Origin: Endozoicomonas sp965232255 | GTDB lineage: Bacteria; Pseudomonadota; Gammaproteobacteria; Pseudomonadales; Endozoicomonadaceae | Assembly: GCA_965232255.1 (NCBI GenBank) | Contig: OZ246962.1 | Coordinates: forward strand, 186,001-250,000 | Length of the DNA: 64,000 nucleotides | Direction of reading: 5' to 3' | In this document: piece by piece, positions 44,201 to 53,824 of the stretch | How positions within the stretch are numbered: the stretch's first letter is position 1 | How the letters are laid out: each line of letters starts with the position of its first letter | Position numbers and translations under genes: made by a program | Notes under the pieces: generated by a model | Databases searched by the model: none | What the model saw: the letters and a program-made list of their open reading frames with translations, nothing else | What the model was told of the DNA's origin: nothing

Positions 44201-44728
44201 GTGATTATTGTTTCAGAAGTGGTTGGTAATTTAGACGACAAAATGGCGTTGTTGCAAGATTACCAGATGGACACCGTTCAGCTTGAGCAGTGGGAATGCA
44301 ATAAAAGTCGCTTGAGAAAAAAAACTGCCAATGGCCAGGAAGTCGCTATTTCTCTGGAGCGCGGTAAACACCTGCATAATAAAGATATCCTGTATATTGA
44401 TCACGACAATAAAGCATTTACCATAGTCGAATTTCAACTAAAAGATGTATTGAAAATCACGCTGCCCCAGAATCCAAACATTGAAACTATTTTCAAACTT
44501 GGTCACGCTCTGGGTAATCAGCACTGGCCTGCCATTTTGCAACACAACACGATATACGTGCCGTTATACGTCGATGAAAAAATCATGCGTTCCATGTTAA
44601 AAACCCACAACTTTGACGATATCGATATTGAGTTTATCTCTGGCGATGAACTGTCCAAAGAGGTCAGTGCCAGCGATTATCGATTATTGTTTTCTGGCGA
44701 TGACACTACAGCCCATAAGCACCACTGA
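44201..44728 (+). CDS. ureE: Urease accessory protein UreE (nickel metallochaperone)
   Basis: 175 residues, GTG start with an AGGAGAGG ribosome site. N-terminal UreE domain, then the metal-binding C-domain with GHALGNQHWPAIL. The C-terminus has only a short His tail (AHKHH) instead of the long His-rich stretch of Klebsiella. UreE hands nickel to the UreDFG complex. 240 bp after ureC. Confidence 0.94.
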   Translation: MIIVSEVVGNLDDKMALLQDYQMDTVQLEQWECNKSRLRKKTANGQEVAISLERGKHLHNKDILYIDHDNKAFTIVEFQLKDVLKITLPQNPNIETIFKLGHALGNQHWPAILQHNTIYVPLYVDEKIMRSMLKTHNFDDIDIEFISGDELSKEVSASDYRLLFSGDDTTAHKHH

Positions 44729-44730
44729 CT

Positions 44731-45432
44731 ATGAAAGAGACCAATAATCACCTTTACCATTTACTCCAGATGTGTCAGTTCTCAGATTCGGCTCTGCCTA
44801 TTGGCAGTTTTGCCTTTTCCAATGGCCTGGAGTCAGCTTTACAGCTGGGTATTGTTTCTGACGAAGAATCGTTAAAAAACTACATCCAGGTAATGTTGCG
44901 CCAGAGTGCCTTTCTGGACGGCATCTATATCAATCACGCTTACCAGTTATCCGCAGCTGATAATATTCTCGGCTTAGTTAACCTGGAGCGCAGCTATCAG
45001 GCCAAACGGGTGGGTGAAGAACAGCAGCTGATGTCGTCGAGAATTGGCAACAAGCTGGCAGAGTTATATCTGCGAATTAACGATTCAACAAAATTGAGTC
45101 AGTTCATACTACTGGCTAAACAGGAAGGTCGAAAGATTTCACACCCGATTGTCCATGGGATCATCTTTCAAGATTTGTCGTTATCCCAGGCTGAGGCATT
45201 TTCAATCTATCAGTATGGTACTGCCTCGATGATTTTAAGTGCTGCTGTTCGTTTGATGCGGATAGATCACTACCAAACCCAGCGAATTTTATTTGAAGTG
45301 AATGAGACGGTTGACACCTACTATAACCAGATAAAGGATATGTCGATTGATGAAACCATATCTTTTGCCCCGGTATACGACTGTCTGTTAGCTCAACATG
45401 TTAATGCGCATGTACGCATGTTTATGAATTAG
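44731..45432 (+). CDS. ureF: Urease accessory protein UreF
   Basis: 233 residues, all-helical. Typical blocks: LLQMCQFSDSALPIGSFAFSNGLE near the start and the C-terminal FAPVYDCLLAQH. UreF joins UreD and UreG in the nickel-insertion complex and gates UreG GTPase activity. 2 bp after ureE. Confidence 0.95.
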   Translation: MKETNNHLYHLLQMCQFSDSALPIGSFAFSNGLESALQLGIVSDEESLKNYIQVMLRQSAFLDGIYINHAYQLSAADNILGLVNLERSYQAKRVGEEQQLMSSRIGNKLAELYLRINDSTKLSQFILLAKQEGRKISHPIVHGIIFQDLSLSQAEAFSIYQYGTASMILSAAVRLMRIDHYQTQRILFEVNETVDTYYNQIKDMSIDETISFAPVYDCLLAQHVNAHVRMFMN

Positions 45433-45440
45433 GAGTTGTA

Positions 45441-46097
45441 ATGAAAAAAATTACCAGAATCGGTATTGGTGGCCCTGTTGGCTCAGGAAAAACAGCAATT
45501 ATTGAAGCAATCACGCCCATTTTAATTGACCTGGGCATTCGTCCTTTAATCATCACCAATGATGTAGTAACGGTAGAAGACGCCAAGCAGGTTCGCCGTT
45601 CATTAAAGGGAATTTTGGTTGAAGAAAAAATCGTTGGTGTTGAAACCGGCGCCTGCCCACATACAGCGGTCCGGGAAGATCCCTCCATGAATATTGCCGC
45701 TGTAGAAGAAATGGAAGAAAAATATCCAGACAGCGATGTTATTTTAATTGAGTCCGGTGGTGATAATTTAACGTTAACGTTCAGTCCTGCGCTGGCTGAT
45801 TTTTATATTTACGTTATTGATGTTGCTGCGGGCGATAAAATACCGAGAAAAAATGGTGCTGGTGTTTGTCAGTCCGATATTTTGGTGATCAACAAAGAAG
45901 ATCTGGCACCTTATGTTGGAGCCAGTCTGGAAGTGATGGACCGGGACTCCAAGTTGATGCGTGGCGATAAGCCATTCGTTTTCACTAACTGTAAGACCGG
46001 GGAAGGCATTCACGAACTGGTAAAACTCATTCTTGATATGGCCTTATTCGATATTGAATACGACGAAACTGTTCTAGAGTCAGGTGTTTATGCATAG
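45441..46097 (+). CDS. ureG: Urease accessory GTPase UreG
   Basis: 218 residues. P-loop GGPVGSGKTAIIEAI near the N-terminus, the metal-site CPH in ETGACPHTAVREDPS, and NKxD as VINKEDLAPYVG. GTP hydrolysis drives nickel delivery to UreC. Overlaps ureD by 8 bp. Confidence 0.97.
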   Translation: MKKITRIGIGGPVGSGKTAIIEAITPILIDLGIRPLIITNDVVTVEDAKQVRRSLKGILVEEKIVGVETGACPHTAVREDPSMNIAAVEEMEEKYPDSDVILIESGGDNLTLTFSPALADFYIYVIDVAAGDKIPRKNGAGVCQSDILVINKEDLAPYVGASLEVMDRDSKLMRGDKPFVFTNCKTGEGIHELVKLILDMALFDIEYDETVLESGVYA

Positions 46098-46992
46098 CTC
46101 ACTGGCAAAAATGGATGGTCTGTACGAGTTACAGAACTACCAGGATCATCCCAAGCAGATGAAGGCGGGTGCCATAGGCAAGGTGGGCATCCTGGAATTG
46201 ACCTTTGAACAGCGCAAAGGGAAAACCATTCTGAGTCATCTCTACCGAGTTGCGCCCTTGCTGGTGCAACAGGCATTGTACTGTGACGAAAGCTGGCCCG
46301 AGCTCCCCATCTGCCCGATTATCTCGGTAGGTGGCGGAACGCTGCAAGGCGATCGTTACTACCTCGATATCAAGGTGAATGATGATGCCGTGGCAATGGT
46401 CACTACCCAAAGCGCTACCCGAATCCAGGAGATGGATGCAAATTATGCGACACAGTACCAAGATGTGTCCGTCGGAAACAATGCTTATTTAGAGTACATT
46501 CCTGACACCACTATTTTGTACAAAAACTCGCGCTACGCTTGTGAAAATAATATGACGGTTGCCGAAAGTGGCGTTTTACTTTATGGCGAAACGATCATGC
46601 TGGGTCGCAAGCACCATGGCGGGGAACGCTACGATTTTGATTTATTCTCTTCACTGCTGAATGTTTACCGACCTACAGGCGAGCTGATTTTTTCTGAGAA
46701 GTTTTTGGTAACAAAAGATGACCCGATAAAAGACTTTAATGCAGTTATGGCCGGATACGATGTTTTTGCCAATATTATCTGTATTTGTCCGCAGGAGGTG
46801 AGAGAAACAATTATAGAACAGTGTAAGTTTGAGTATGACAAAGAGCTGAATTTGTTGTCAGGCATAAGTCTTTTACCCAACGATTGTGGGGTTATATTGC
46901 GAGTTGTGGGTAAGGAGTCTTATCACGTCCACGGGCGAATCAAGCGCTTTACTGAGATTGTCAGAGAATCAGTAAGGCTTCTTTTAACTTAA
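46090..46992 (+). CDS. ureD: Urease accessory protein UreD
   Basis: 300 residues from the ATG at 46090. UreD is the scaffold that contacts apo-urease and forms the nickel tunnel. Family blocks: LVQQALYCDESWP, VGGGTLQGDRY and VTTQSATRIQEMD. The order EFGD rather than DABCEFG matches Yersinia and Brucella ure2 clusters. Confidence 0.94.
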   Translation: MHSSLAKMDGLYELQNYQDHPKQMKAGAIGKVGILELTFEQRKGKTILSHLYRVAPLLVQQALYCDESWPELPICPIISVGGGTLQGDRYYLDIKVNDDAVAMVTTQSATRIQEMDANYATQYQDVSVGNNAYLEYIPDTTILYKNSRYACENNMTVAESGVLLYGETIMLGRKHHGGERYDFDLFSSLLNVYRPTGELIFSEKFLVTKDDPIKDFNAVMAGYDVFANIICICPQEVRETIIEQCKFEYDKELNLLSGISLLPNDCGVILRVVGKESYHVHGRIKRFTEIVRESVRLLLT

Positions 46993-47007
46993 AGGAAGGT
47001 AAGCTTT

Positions 47008-47937
47008 ATGTGGAAAAATTATCTATCCATAAGCTTGAAATCCTTTAGTCAGGTTTTCTTTATCGGGAATGTATACACAGGGCTTTTTTTTGTCGCTGGC
47101 ATTGCCTATGCGGCGTACGCATCAAACAATTACAGCTTGTTTATTGCTGCGATAGTGGGTGCGTTGCTGTCTAACCTGGTGGCTATTTGCAATGGTTATG
47201 ATGAAAAAGATATTGAATCCGGATTATACGGGTTTAATGGTGTTCTGACTACTATGGCAATAGCCGTTTTTATCCAGCATAACGTACTGATGTGGTTTAT
47301 TGTGATTGCTGGCGCTGTGCTGGCTACTATCTTAACCCAAGCGTTTAAACATGTTTTAACCGATCACTTCGGCATACCTGGTTCGACCGGCCCATTTGTA
47401 TTTTGTGGCTGGTTGATTTTGTTTTCTGCTTATCAATTTTCACCAGTAACCGTAAATACAGGCATTCATCCTGCTTTTGTGGAAAATTATCAGGAAACAT
47501 ATGTTTCCATAGAAAGTGCGATGGATTATGTTTATCTGTTTTTTAAAAATATTGGTCAGGTCTATTTTTTATCACAGCCACTAAGCGGACTATTGATACT
47601 GATTGGCATCGCTATCGCCAGTCCTGTATTTGCTTCTTATGCTGCCATGGGCTCTGTGGTTGCTATTATCACTGCCGAGCTATTGGGCGTTGATAATAAC
47701 ACGGTATTTAATGGACTATATGGCTTTAGCCCAGTGTTAACGGCAATGGCCGTTGGGTGTGTATTCATAGAAAGAAATATTATTTACGCTTTAATAGCTA
47801 CTATTGCTACAGTATTCATCCAGGCATCGCTTTACAGTGTTACGGTTGCTTTTGCTGTGCCAACATTTACGTCAGCTTATGTTTTAGCGATGTATTTGTT
47901 TGTGGTCGCATACAAAAAACAAAGCACAGGTAATTAA
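47008..47937 (+). CDS. yut: Urea transporter (UT/Yut family)
   Basis: 309 residues, about ten helices in two repeats. Each repeat carries the UT signature: SGLYGFNGVLTTMA and NGLYGFSPVLTAMAVG. This is a channel-like urea permease of the inner membrane. It follows ureD by 15 bp, the same placement as yut in Yersinia. Confidence 0.92.
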   Translation: MWKNYLSISLKSFSQVFFIGNVYTGLFFVAGIAYAAYASNNYSLFIAAIVGALLSNLVAICNGYDEKDIESGLYGFNGVLTTMAIAVFIQHNVLMWFIVIAGAVLATILTQAFKHVLTDHFGIPGSTGPFVFCGWLILFSAYQFSPVTVNTGIHPAFVENYQETYVSIESAMDYVYLFFKNIGQVYFLSQPLSGLLILIGIAIASPVFASYAAMGSVVAIITAELLGVDNNTVFNGLYGFSPVLTAMAVGCVFIERNIIYALIATIATVFIQASLYSVTVAFAVPTFTSAYVLAMYLFVVAYKKQSTGN

Positions 47938-47938
47938 T

Positions 47939-49153
47939 ATGGAATCAATTAATTTAGCAAACACAATATTTGTTTTATTGTGTACAGCGCTGGTTTTTCT
48001 GATGACACCAGGATTGGCTATTTTTTATGCCGGATTTGTCCGGGAAAAAAATATGCTCGATATAATGTTCCAGAATTTTATCTGTCTGGGCGTTGTCTCT
48101 GTACTATGGGCTTTATGTGGTTTTTCACTGGTTTTTGGTAGCGATTTTCTTGGTGTGATTGGTTCGTTGACCTCTTACTGGTTTTTGCATGATGTCAGCT
48201 CTTCCCCCAATCCGCTCTATTCATCCAGCGTACCGTTTATCCTGATATTCGGTTATCAGATGATGTTTGCCGTGATTACGCCCGCGTTAATGACTGGCTC
48301 ATTTGCCGGCCGTCTGCGTATGGGACCATACATCAAGCTGATCTGTTTGTGGCTATTTCTGGTTTATGTGCCCGTAGCTCACTGGGTATGGGGCGGTGGT
48401 TTCCTGCAAAAGTTAGGGGTCGTGGATTTTGCCGGTGGGTTGGTGGTACATACGACGGCAGGCGTATCAGCCCTGATGATTGCGCTCTTTGTGGGCAAAC
48501 GGCTCACGCAGGATAATACACCGTCAAACTTACCGTTGAGTGCTATCGGTACTGGTCTGCTCTGGTTTGGCTGGTTCGGTTTTAACGCCGGGGGTGCCTA
48601 TTCGCCTGATAAACTGGCGGCACAGGCTTTTATCAACACCACGCTGGCCGCTTCTGTCGCTATGTTGGTCTGGCTTATCTGGGAAAAAATCAGTACGGGC
48701 AAAATGAGCTTCAGTGGTCTGATGGTCGGCTCGATCGCTGGTTTGGCAACCATTACCCCGGCAGCCGGATATGTTGAAGCGGGTTCCGCCATGCTTATTG
48801 GCTTGATTGGAGCAACGCTGTGTTTTTGGGCAAAAAACGTTCAGAAATATTTGAAAATTGACGATGCTCTGGGCGTCTGGCGTGCTCATGGTGTGGGCGG
48901 AATCACTGGGACAATTATGGTCGGAATTTTCGCCAATGGTGCTGTTGATGGCATCAGTGCGAGTTTCTCCCTACTTGGCAAACAGATACTTGCTGTTATT
49001 ATTATCGCAATTTACGCGTGGCTTATTACCCTGCTTATTCTGAAAATTATTGATATCGATAAAAACATCCGCATTGATGATGCTGATGAAAAGAAAGGTC
49101 TTGATAATTTTGAGTTTGATGAATCCGCTTACGATTTAAAAAAGAATGACTAA
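47939..49153 (+). CDS. amt: Ammonium transporter (Amt family)
   Basis: 404 residues, 11 helices. The pore twin histidines are in VVHTTAGVSAL and RAHGVGGITGT; FYAGFVREKN and GWFGFNAGGA are also typical. There is no Sec-type signal. The ATG lies directly after the urea-transporter stop. It may recapture ammonia released by urease or export/import it; a PII gene is 41 kb away. Confidence 0.95.
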   Translation: MESINLANTIFVLLCTALVFLMTPGLAIFYAGFVREKNMLDIMFQNFICLGVVSVLWALCGFSLVFGSDFLGVIGSLTSYWFLHDVSSSPNPLYSSSVPFILIFGYQMMFAVITPALMTGSFAGRLRMGPYIKLICLWLFLVYVPVAHWVWGGGFLQKLGVVDFAGGLVVHTTAGVSALMIALFVGKRLTQDNTPSNLPLSAIGTGLLWFGWFGFNAGGAYSPDKLAAQAFINTTLAASVAMLVWLIWEKISTGKMSFSGLMVGSIAGLATITPAAGYVEAGSAMLIGLIGATLCFWAKNVQKYLKIDDALGVWRAHGVGGITGTIMVGIFANGAVDGISASFSLLGKQILAVIIIAIYAWLITLLILKIIDIDKNIRIDDADEKKGLDNFEFDESAYDLKKND

Positions 49154-49250
49154 CGATAATGAATATAATGTGTGGGTAAAATACGACAGAATCTTTATTT
49201 TCGTCCAGTTTTATCCGCACATTTTCTGACCATTCGATAGATTTTGGATT

Positions 49251-50015
49251 ATGTATACAGTATTGGATGTATCGCAACTGGCATTTGGCATTAATAAGAA
49301 CAGGGTTATTGCCGAGGGAATCAATTTCACCCTGCATAACAGGGAATTTATGGCAATCATTGGTCCCAATGGTTGTGGCAAGTCCAGTCTGATCCGTACC
49401 TTGATGGGAGAGCTTGCTGTTTTAGCTGGCAACATCTCTTTTCTCTCCAAGCCTTTGCTGTCTTACAATCAAAAAACACGATCGCAATCCATTGCACTGA
49501 TGGGACAGAACATTACTGTTGACCCTCGTATGCAAGCCATCGAACTTATTGCCCTGGGGCGTTACCCCCATTTTCAGTACTCTACCCGTCAGTATGATGC
49601 CCAGTGTGTTAGTAATATCATTGAAGAGCTTAATCTTCAGCACCTGGCCCATAAACACGTTGGCAATCTTTCTGGCGGTGAGTTTCAGCGGGTAAATCTG
49701 GCCCGTGTACTGGCCCAGGAACCCAAGTTACTCCTGCTGGATGAGCCGACAAACCACCTTGATCCGAAAGCTAAAATTGAACTTCTTGAAATCATCAGGA
49801 CTCGGCGGATAGCCACAATCGCAGTTCTTCATGACTTACACCTGGTAGAGCACTTTTCCGATAAGGTCATGATTTTAAATCACGGCACAATGCAGGTATG
49901 TGCCCATCGGGATAGTGCCCTTTCTTCTTATTGGATAAAAGACACGTTTGGCTTAAACACCTTTGAGGTTCAGCACCCTGAATCAACAAGAATGATGAAA
50001 ATTTTTGGAATTTAG
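49251..50015 (+). CDS. ABC transporter ATP-binding protein, FecE/HmuV type
   Basis: 254 residues. Walker A GPNGCGKSSL, signature NLSGGEFQRVNLARVLAQ, Walker B LLLLDEPTNHLD, switch His in AVLHDLHL. These are the marks of iron-siderophore, haem, cobalamin or nickel importers. First gene of an ATPase, binding protein, permease trio that follows the ammonium transporter by 97 bp. Confidence 0.93.
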   Translation: MYTVLDVSQLAFGINKNRVIAEGINFTLHNREFMAIIGPNGCGKSSLIRTLMGELAVLAGNISFLSKPLLSYNQKTRSQSIALMGQNITVDPRMQAIELIALGRYPHFQYSTRQYDAQCVSNIIEELNLQHLAHKHVGNLSGGEFQRVNLARVLAQEPKLLLLDEPTNHLDPKAKIELLEIIRTRRIATIAVLHDLHLVEHFSDKVMILNHGTMQVCAHRDSALSSYWIKDTFGLNTFEVQHPESTRMMKIFGI

Positions 50016-50018
50016 CAA

Positions 50019-51014
50019 ATGTTTATAAAATCCGCTTTACGATCATCGATAGCTCTTTGCGTTTTGTTTTTATCAGGCCAGAATGTGCAAGCAGGAACTA
50101 ATTATCCGGTAACAGTAGCAAATTGTCAGGATACGCTGACATTTACCGCTGCACCTAAACGAGCCGTATTTAATGATTTAAATATGACCGAAATGGCGCT
50201 CGCACTTGAGTTGCAACCAAATATGGTTGCCATTAACGGAATATCTGGCTGGTATAAAGAAACGGATGAACTTAAAAAAGAACTTGGCAATATTCCTGAA
50301 ATATCACCGCAATACTTAACGCTTGAACCACTGTTGAAAAAAGAGCCAGATTTTCTCTTTGCCGGCTGGAACTACGGCTTGAAGCAAGGCTCTGAATTAA
50401 CGCCTGCCAACCTGGCTGACTTTGGTATTAAAACCCTGGTGTTGACTGAAAGTTGCGCCCACGTTAACAAAGACAGGCCGAAAGCCAGTATGGATTTGCT
50501 GTATGTTGATATTCTGAAATTAGGCACAATTTTTGATCGCCAGCAACAGGCGCAAGCACTGGTTAACCAATGGCAACAAGAGCTTGCCACCATTGAAAAG
50601 AAGGTCGCTGCCTACCCCACAAAAAAGGTGTTTCTCTACGATAGCGGTGTTGATAAGCCTTTTACCAGCGGCCGTTTTGCCATGCCAGAAGCATTGATTG
50701 ATACTGCTGGCGGTATTAATGTTGCCTCCGACAATCACTTTAGTTGGAGTACGGCATCCTGGGAGGCTATCGCTACAAAAAATCCTGATTTAATTATTCT
50801 TGTGGACTACGAAGCAGACGGGGGCATCGGGCCAGAGCAATTAAAAGAAGTTCTTGCACAACACCCGTTAATGAGCCGCACCAATGCAGTAAAAAATCAG
50901 AATTATCTGTTGCTCAAGTACAGCGAAATCACACCTGGACCAAAAAACATTCAGGCTGTTAAGAAAATTGCTGCTAGTTTATACCCGCAAGCAGGGATAG
51001 CGATCGATGCATAG
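50019..51014 (+). CDS. Periplasmic substrate-binding protein, FecB/BtuF superfamily
   Basis: 331 residues. Signal peptide 1-26 (VQA-G cut), no lipobox, so a soluble periplasmic protein. Two lobes joined by a long helix: APKRAVFNDLNMTEMALALEL and KKEPDFLFAGW, then a second lobe with TPGPKNI. No residue pattern decides the ligand. Because of the urease genes upstream, nickel (free or chelated) is a reasonable guess; iron or cobalt complexes remain possible. Confidence 0.85.
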   Translation: MFIKSALRSSIALCVLFLSGQNVQAGTNYPVTVANCQDTLTFTAAPKRAVFNDLNMTEMALALELQPNMVAINGISGWYKETDELKKELGNIPEISPQYLTLEPLLKKEPDFLFAGWNYGLKQGSELTPANLADFGIKTLVLTESCAHVNKDRPKASMDLLYVDILKLGTIFDRQQQAQALVNQWQQELATIEKKVAAYPTKKVFLYDSGVDKPFTSGRFAMPEALIDTAGGINVASDNHFSWSTASWEAIATKNPDLIILVDYEADGGIGPEQLKEVLAQHPLMSRTNAVKNQNYLLLKYSEITPGPKNIQAVKKIAASLYPQAGIAIDA

Positions 51015-52011
51015 CACTAGGGTCAGATTTTCTTTGGCAGTGGTTTTTTCTTTGTTGATTTTATTGTGTTTATTATTGCTGTCATTGTCGTACGGAACCG
51101 TTGATATTTCCTTCGCTGAAATTTATCAATTTTTTTCGCCAAAGAGATCTGACTTGTCTGAAATTACCCAGCTTATTATTAGCGAGGTGCGCACGCCTCG
51201 CTATCTGCTGGCGGTCTTAGTCGGTGCCGGGTTAGCCATGGTTGGCTCGCTGCTGCAAACTGTGACTAAAAACTATCTGGCTGACCCGTTTTTGTTTGGT
51301 CTGTCATCTGGTGCTTCGGCCGGTGCCGTTGTGGTCATCACGCGCTTTGGCTCAACGCTTGGCTACTGGGCGTTGCCAATTGCAGCATTTGTTGGCGGGA
51401 TTGTCTCTGCATTGGCGGTTATTGTTTTATTCTCCTTGCAGCGCAACAAGGGCATCGATCGGTTAATTTTATCGGGGCTGGCGGTTTCGTTTATCTTCAG
51501 TGCTGTGACCAGTTACTTGATCTATGCCGGCGATCAACGCTCGGCAAGTACCATTCTTTTTTGGTCCATGGGTGGGCTGGGTCTTGCCCGTTGGGATAAC
51601 CTGATCTTTGCCCTGCTCGGCGTTTTACTGCTGGTCGCTTTGACCTTTTTTCGTTGGCGTTCACTGGATGCCATGCTGGTCGATGAAGAGACCTGCAATT
51701 CGCTTGGGGTGAGGGTAAAACACTTAAGAATCCTGGTATTTATTAGCTCGGCACTGGCAACGTCGGCTTTTGTCTCGTTAACCGGAGTCATCGGTTTTGT
51801 TGGTTTAGTTGTGCCCCACTTGGCCAAGCCTTTTGCTGGCGTAAGCCACCGTTATTTGATACCGCTGTGTGCCCTTTTTGGTGCTATCGTTCTGGCAGCC
51901 AGTGACCTGGTAAGCCGTACTATCGTACATAACCAGGAGTTACCTGTGGGCTTGGTTACTTCGGCTATTGGCGGCTTTTTCGTTTTGTTATTTGTGCTGC
52001 GCCAACCATAG
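51007..52011 (+). CDS. ABC transporter permease, FecCD family
   Basis: 334 residues, nine to ten membrane helices. Family blocks: RTPRYLLAVLVGAGLAMVGSLLQ, NYLADPFLFGLSSGASAGA and GVIGFVGLVVPHLAKPFAG with the ATPase-contact loop. It overlaps the binding-protein gene by 8 bp. Last gene of the urease island; zapE follows on the other strand. Confidence 0.94.
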   Translation: MHSTRVRFSLAVVFSLLILLCLLLLSLSYGTVDISFAEIYQFFSPKRSDLSEITQLIISEVRTPRYLLAVLVGAGLAMVGSLLQTVTKNYLADPFLFGLSSGASAGAVVVITRFGSTLGYWALPIAAFVGGIVSALAVIVLFSLQRNKGIDRLILSGLAVSFIFSAVTSYLIYAGDQRSASTILFWSMGGLGLARWDNLIFALLGVLLLVALTFFRWRSLDAMLVDEETCNSLGVRVKHLRILVFISSALATSAFVSLTGVIGFVGLVVPHLAKPFAGVSHRYLIPLCALFGAIVLAASDLVSRTIVHNQELPVGLVTSAIGGFFVLLFVLRQP

Positions 52012-52079
52012 TAGGGCTGGTGTCTTTTGCTGACAGCCAGGGACCTCATCGCTTGAATCAATCAGTCCGAAGAATCCCT

Positions 52080-53156
52080 TTAGCCGTTGTGTGGACATCC
52101 CAGGTAGTCGGTGGATTGCATCTCCTGCAGGCGGCTCTGGGTTCTTTGAAACTCAAAAGACAACGTGCCGGCTGGGTAGAGTGCCGCCGGTGGTACCTCG
52201 CTGGAAATAATCAATTTAACGCCGCGATCATAAAACTCATCCACCAAGGCGATAAAACGTCGAGCCTGGTCATTACGACTGGCATCAAACCTTGGCAAAT
52301 CCTGCACGATGACCGAATGGTAAATCTGTGCAAGCTCTATGTAATCGTTCTGGCTACGCGGTCCATCACACAGGTCAGCAAAGGTAAACCAGGCAACGCC
52401 CTCCCCGTGTTTAACACTATTGATTGGTCGACCCAGAATCTCTATGGGTTGGCCAGAAACCACTGAAACCGGATCAACCAGATCAGCAAAAATCCTCGCA
52501 AGCTTGCGCCGATTGTCCTCATTGAGCGGCCAATGGAAGGTGGCTGCTTTTTCCAGCAGACGCAGACGATAGTCGATGCCACCGTCCACATTGACTACTT
52601 GCGTATGTTGCTCGATCAGCTCAATCGCAGGCAGAAAACGCGCTCTTTGCAAGCCATTGTGATAGAGCTGTCCTGGTGCCACGTTAGCGGTGGCCACCAG
52701 CGTCACCCCACGGTGAAATAGCTGCTCCAGCAGCCCGGCAAGAATCATGGCGTCCGTAATATCGGCAACAAAAAACTCATCAAAACAGATCACTCTGGCC
52801 TCGCTGGCCAAACGCTGCGCCACGGTGGTCAGTGGGTTTTTCTGTCCCTCAAGGGTAGTGAGCTCCTCATGTACTCGGCGCATAAAGTGGTGAAAGTGCA
52901 TGCGCCGCTTTTCGGCAAAAGGCAGGCAGTGGTAGAACGTATCCATCAGCCAGGTTTTGCCACGCCCTACTCCACCCCAAAAGTACAGACCGCGCACCGG
53001 TTTTGGTCGACGCCCAAACAGCTTTTGCAACAAGGACGGTGGCTGACACAGTGCTACAAACAGCTGTTGCAGATGCCTGACAGCCTCAGCCTGGGCTGGG
53101 TCCGGGCTGAAGCCTTTTTGCTGGATGTCTCGCTGGTAACACGCTTGTGGGGTCAT
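52080..53156 (-). CDS. zapE: Cell division ATPase ZapE (AFG1 family)
   Basis: 358 residues. AAA-type ATPase with Walker A YFWGGVGRGKTWLMD and Walker B VICFDEFFVADITDAM. ZapE interacts with FtsZ under stress or low oxygen in E. coli. FHHFMRRVHEEL is a family block. Ends convergently with the permease, 68 bp away. Confidence 0.93.
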   Translation of the reverse strand: MTPQACYQRDIQQKGFSPDPAQAEAVRHLQQLFVALCQPPSLLQKLFGRRPKPVRGLYFWGGVGRGKTWLMDTFYHCLPFAEKRRMHFHHFMRRVHEELTTLEGQKNPLTTVAQRLASEARVICFDEFFVADITDAMILAGLLEQLFHRGVTLVATANVAPGQLYHNGLQRARFLPAIELIEQHTQVVNVDGGIDYRLRLLEKAATFHWPLNEDNRRKLARIFADLVDPVSVVSGQPIEILGRPINSVKHGEGVAWFTFADLCDGPRSQNDYIELAQIYHSVIVQDLPRFDASRNDQARRFIALVDEFYDRGVKLIISSEVPPAALYPAGTLSFEFQRTQSRLQEMQSTDYLGCPHNG

Positions 53157-53264
53157 GCCGATTCGATGCTTATTATTGTGACTTGATTATATATCGTTGT
53201 TCACGCCGGGTGGGATAAACTGAGTTGCACGCCTGATAACAACAACAGTTCCCGAGAGCCGACA

Positions 53265-53789
53265 ATGGTTGCAAAAACCGCCAAGCTGATGGTTAATTAT
53301 CTGCTCTTCCAACTGGGGTGGTTTGCCTGCGTGCTGGGTGGGAACAAGATCGCCCTGGCAGCGACGGCGGTGATACTTGCGATTCACTTGCTCTGGGTTG
53401 GCAGTTGGGCCATGGAACAGCAGTTGTTGGCTGTCACCTTTTTTCTCGGCTGCGCCCTCGACAGTTTTTTGGGCAATATGGCCATTGTGCAATTTCACCA
53501 AAACGACGAAAGCCGTATTTTACCGTTATGGCTGGCTTGTCTCTGGCTGATATTCGCCACCACTTTGCGACACAGCCTTGACTGGTCTCGAACCCACAGA
53601 CTCTATGGTGCCGTGTTGGGCTTTGTTGGTGGTCCACTGAGTTATTACGCCGGTAGCCAGTTGAGTGGAGTCACGCTGGCACAACCGCTGTGGCAAACCT
53701 TGCTGCTGCTGGCCGTTATCTGGGCCGTCATTATTCCGATGTTACAGACTTTCTCGCAGGCATGGCTAAATAAAGCCCGCAGCCGGTAA
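53265..53789 (+). CDS. DUF2878 membrane protein
   Basis: 174 residues with five or so hydrophobic segments. The DUF2878 type is shown by NYLLFQLGWFACVLGG, FFLGCALDSFLG, PLWLACLWLIFATTL and GGPLSYYAGSQL. No function is known. Divergent from zapE. Confidence 0.8.
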   Translation: MVAKTAKLMVNYLLFQLGWFACVLGGNKIALAATAVILAIHLLWVGSWAMEQQLLAVTFFLGCALDSFLGNMAIVQFHQNDESRILPLWLACLWLIFATTLRHSLDWSRTHRLYGAVLGFVGGPLSYYAGSQLSGVTLAQPLWQTLLLLAVIWAVIIPMLQTFSQAWLNKARSR

Positions 53790-53824
53790 CGTTTTGCCTA
53801 ACCGTGCTGCGGGCAAAAAAGCAG

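Noticed and set aside
49154..49250. Cobalamin riboswitch before the ABC importer
   Set aside because: The interval is only 97 bp and has no B12-box-like sequence, which argues against a B12 importer but does not prove nickel.
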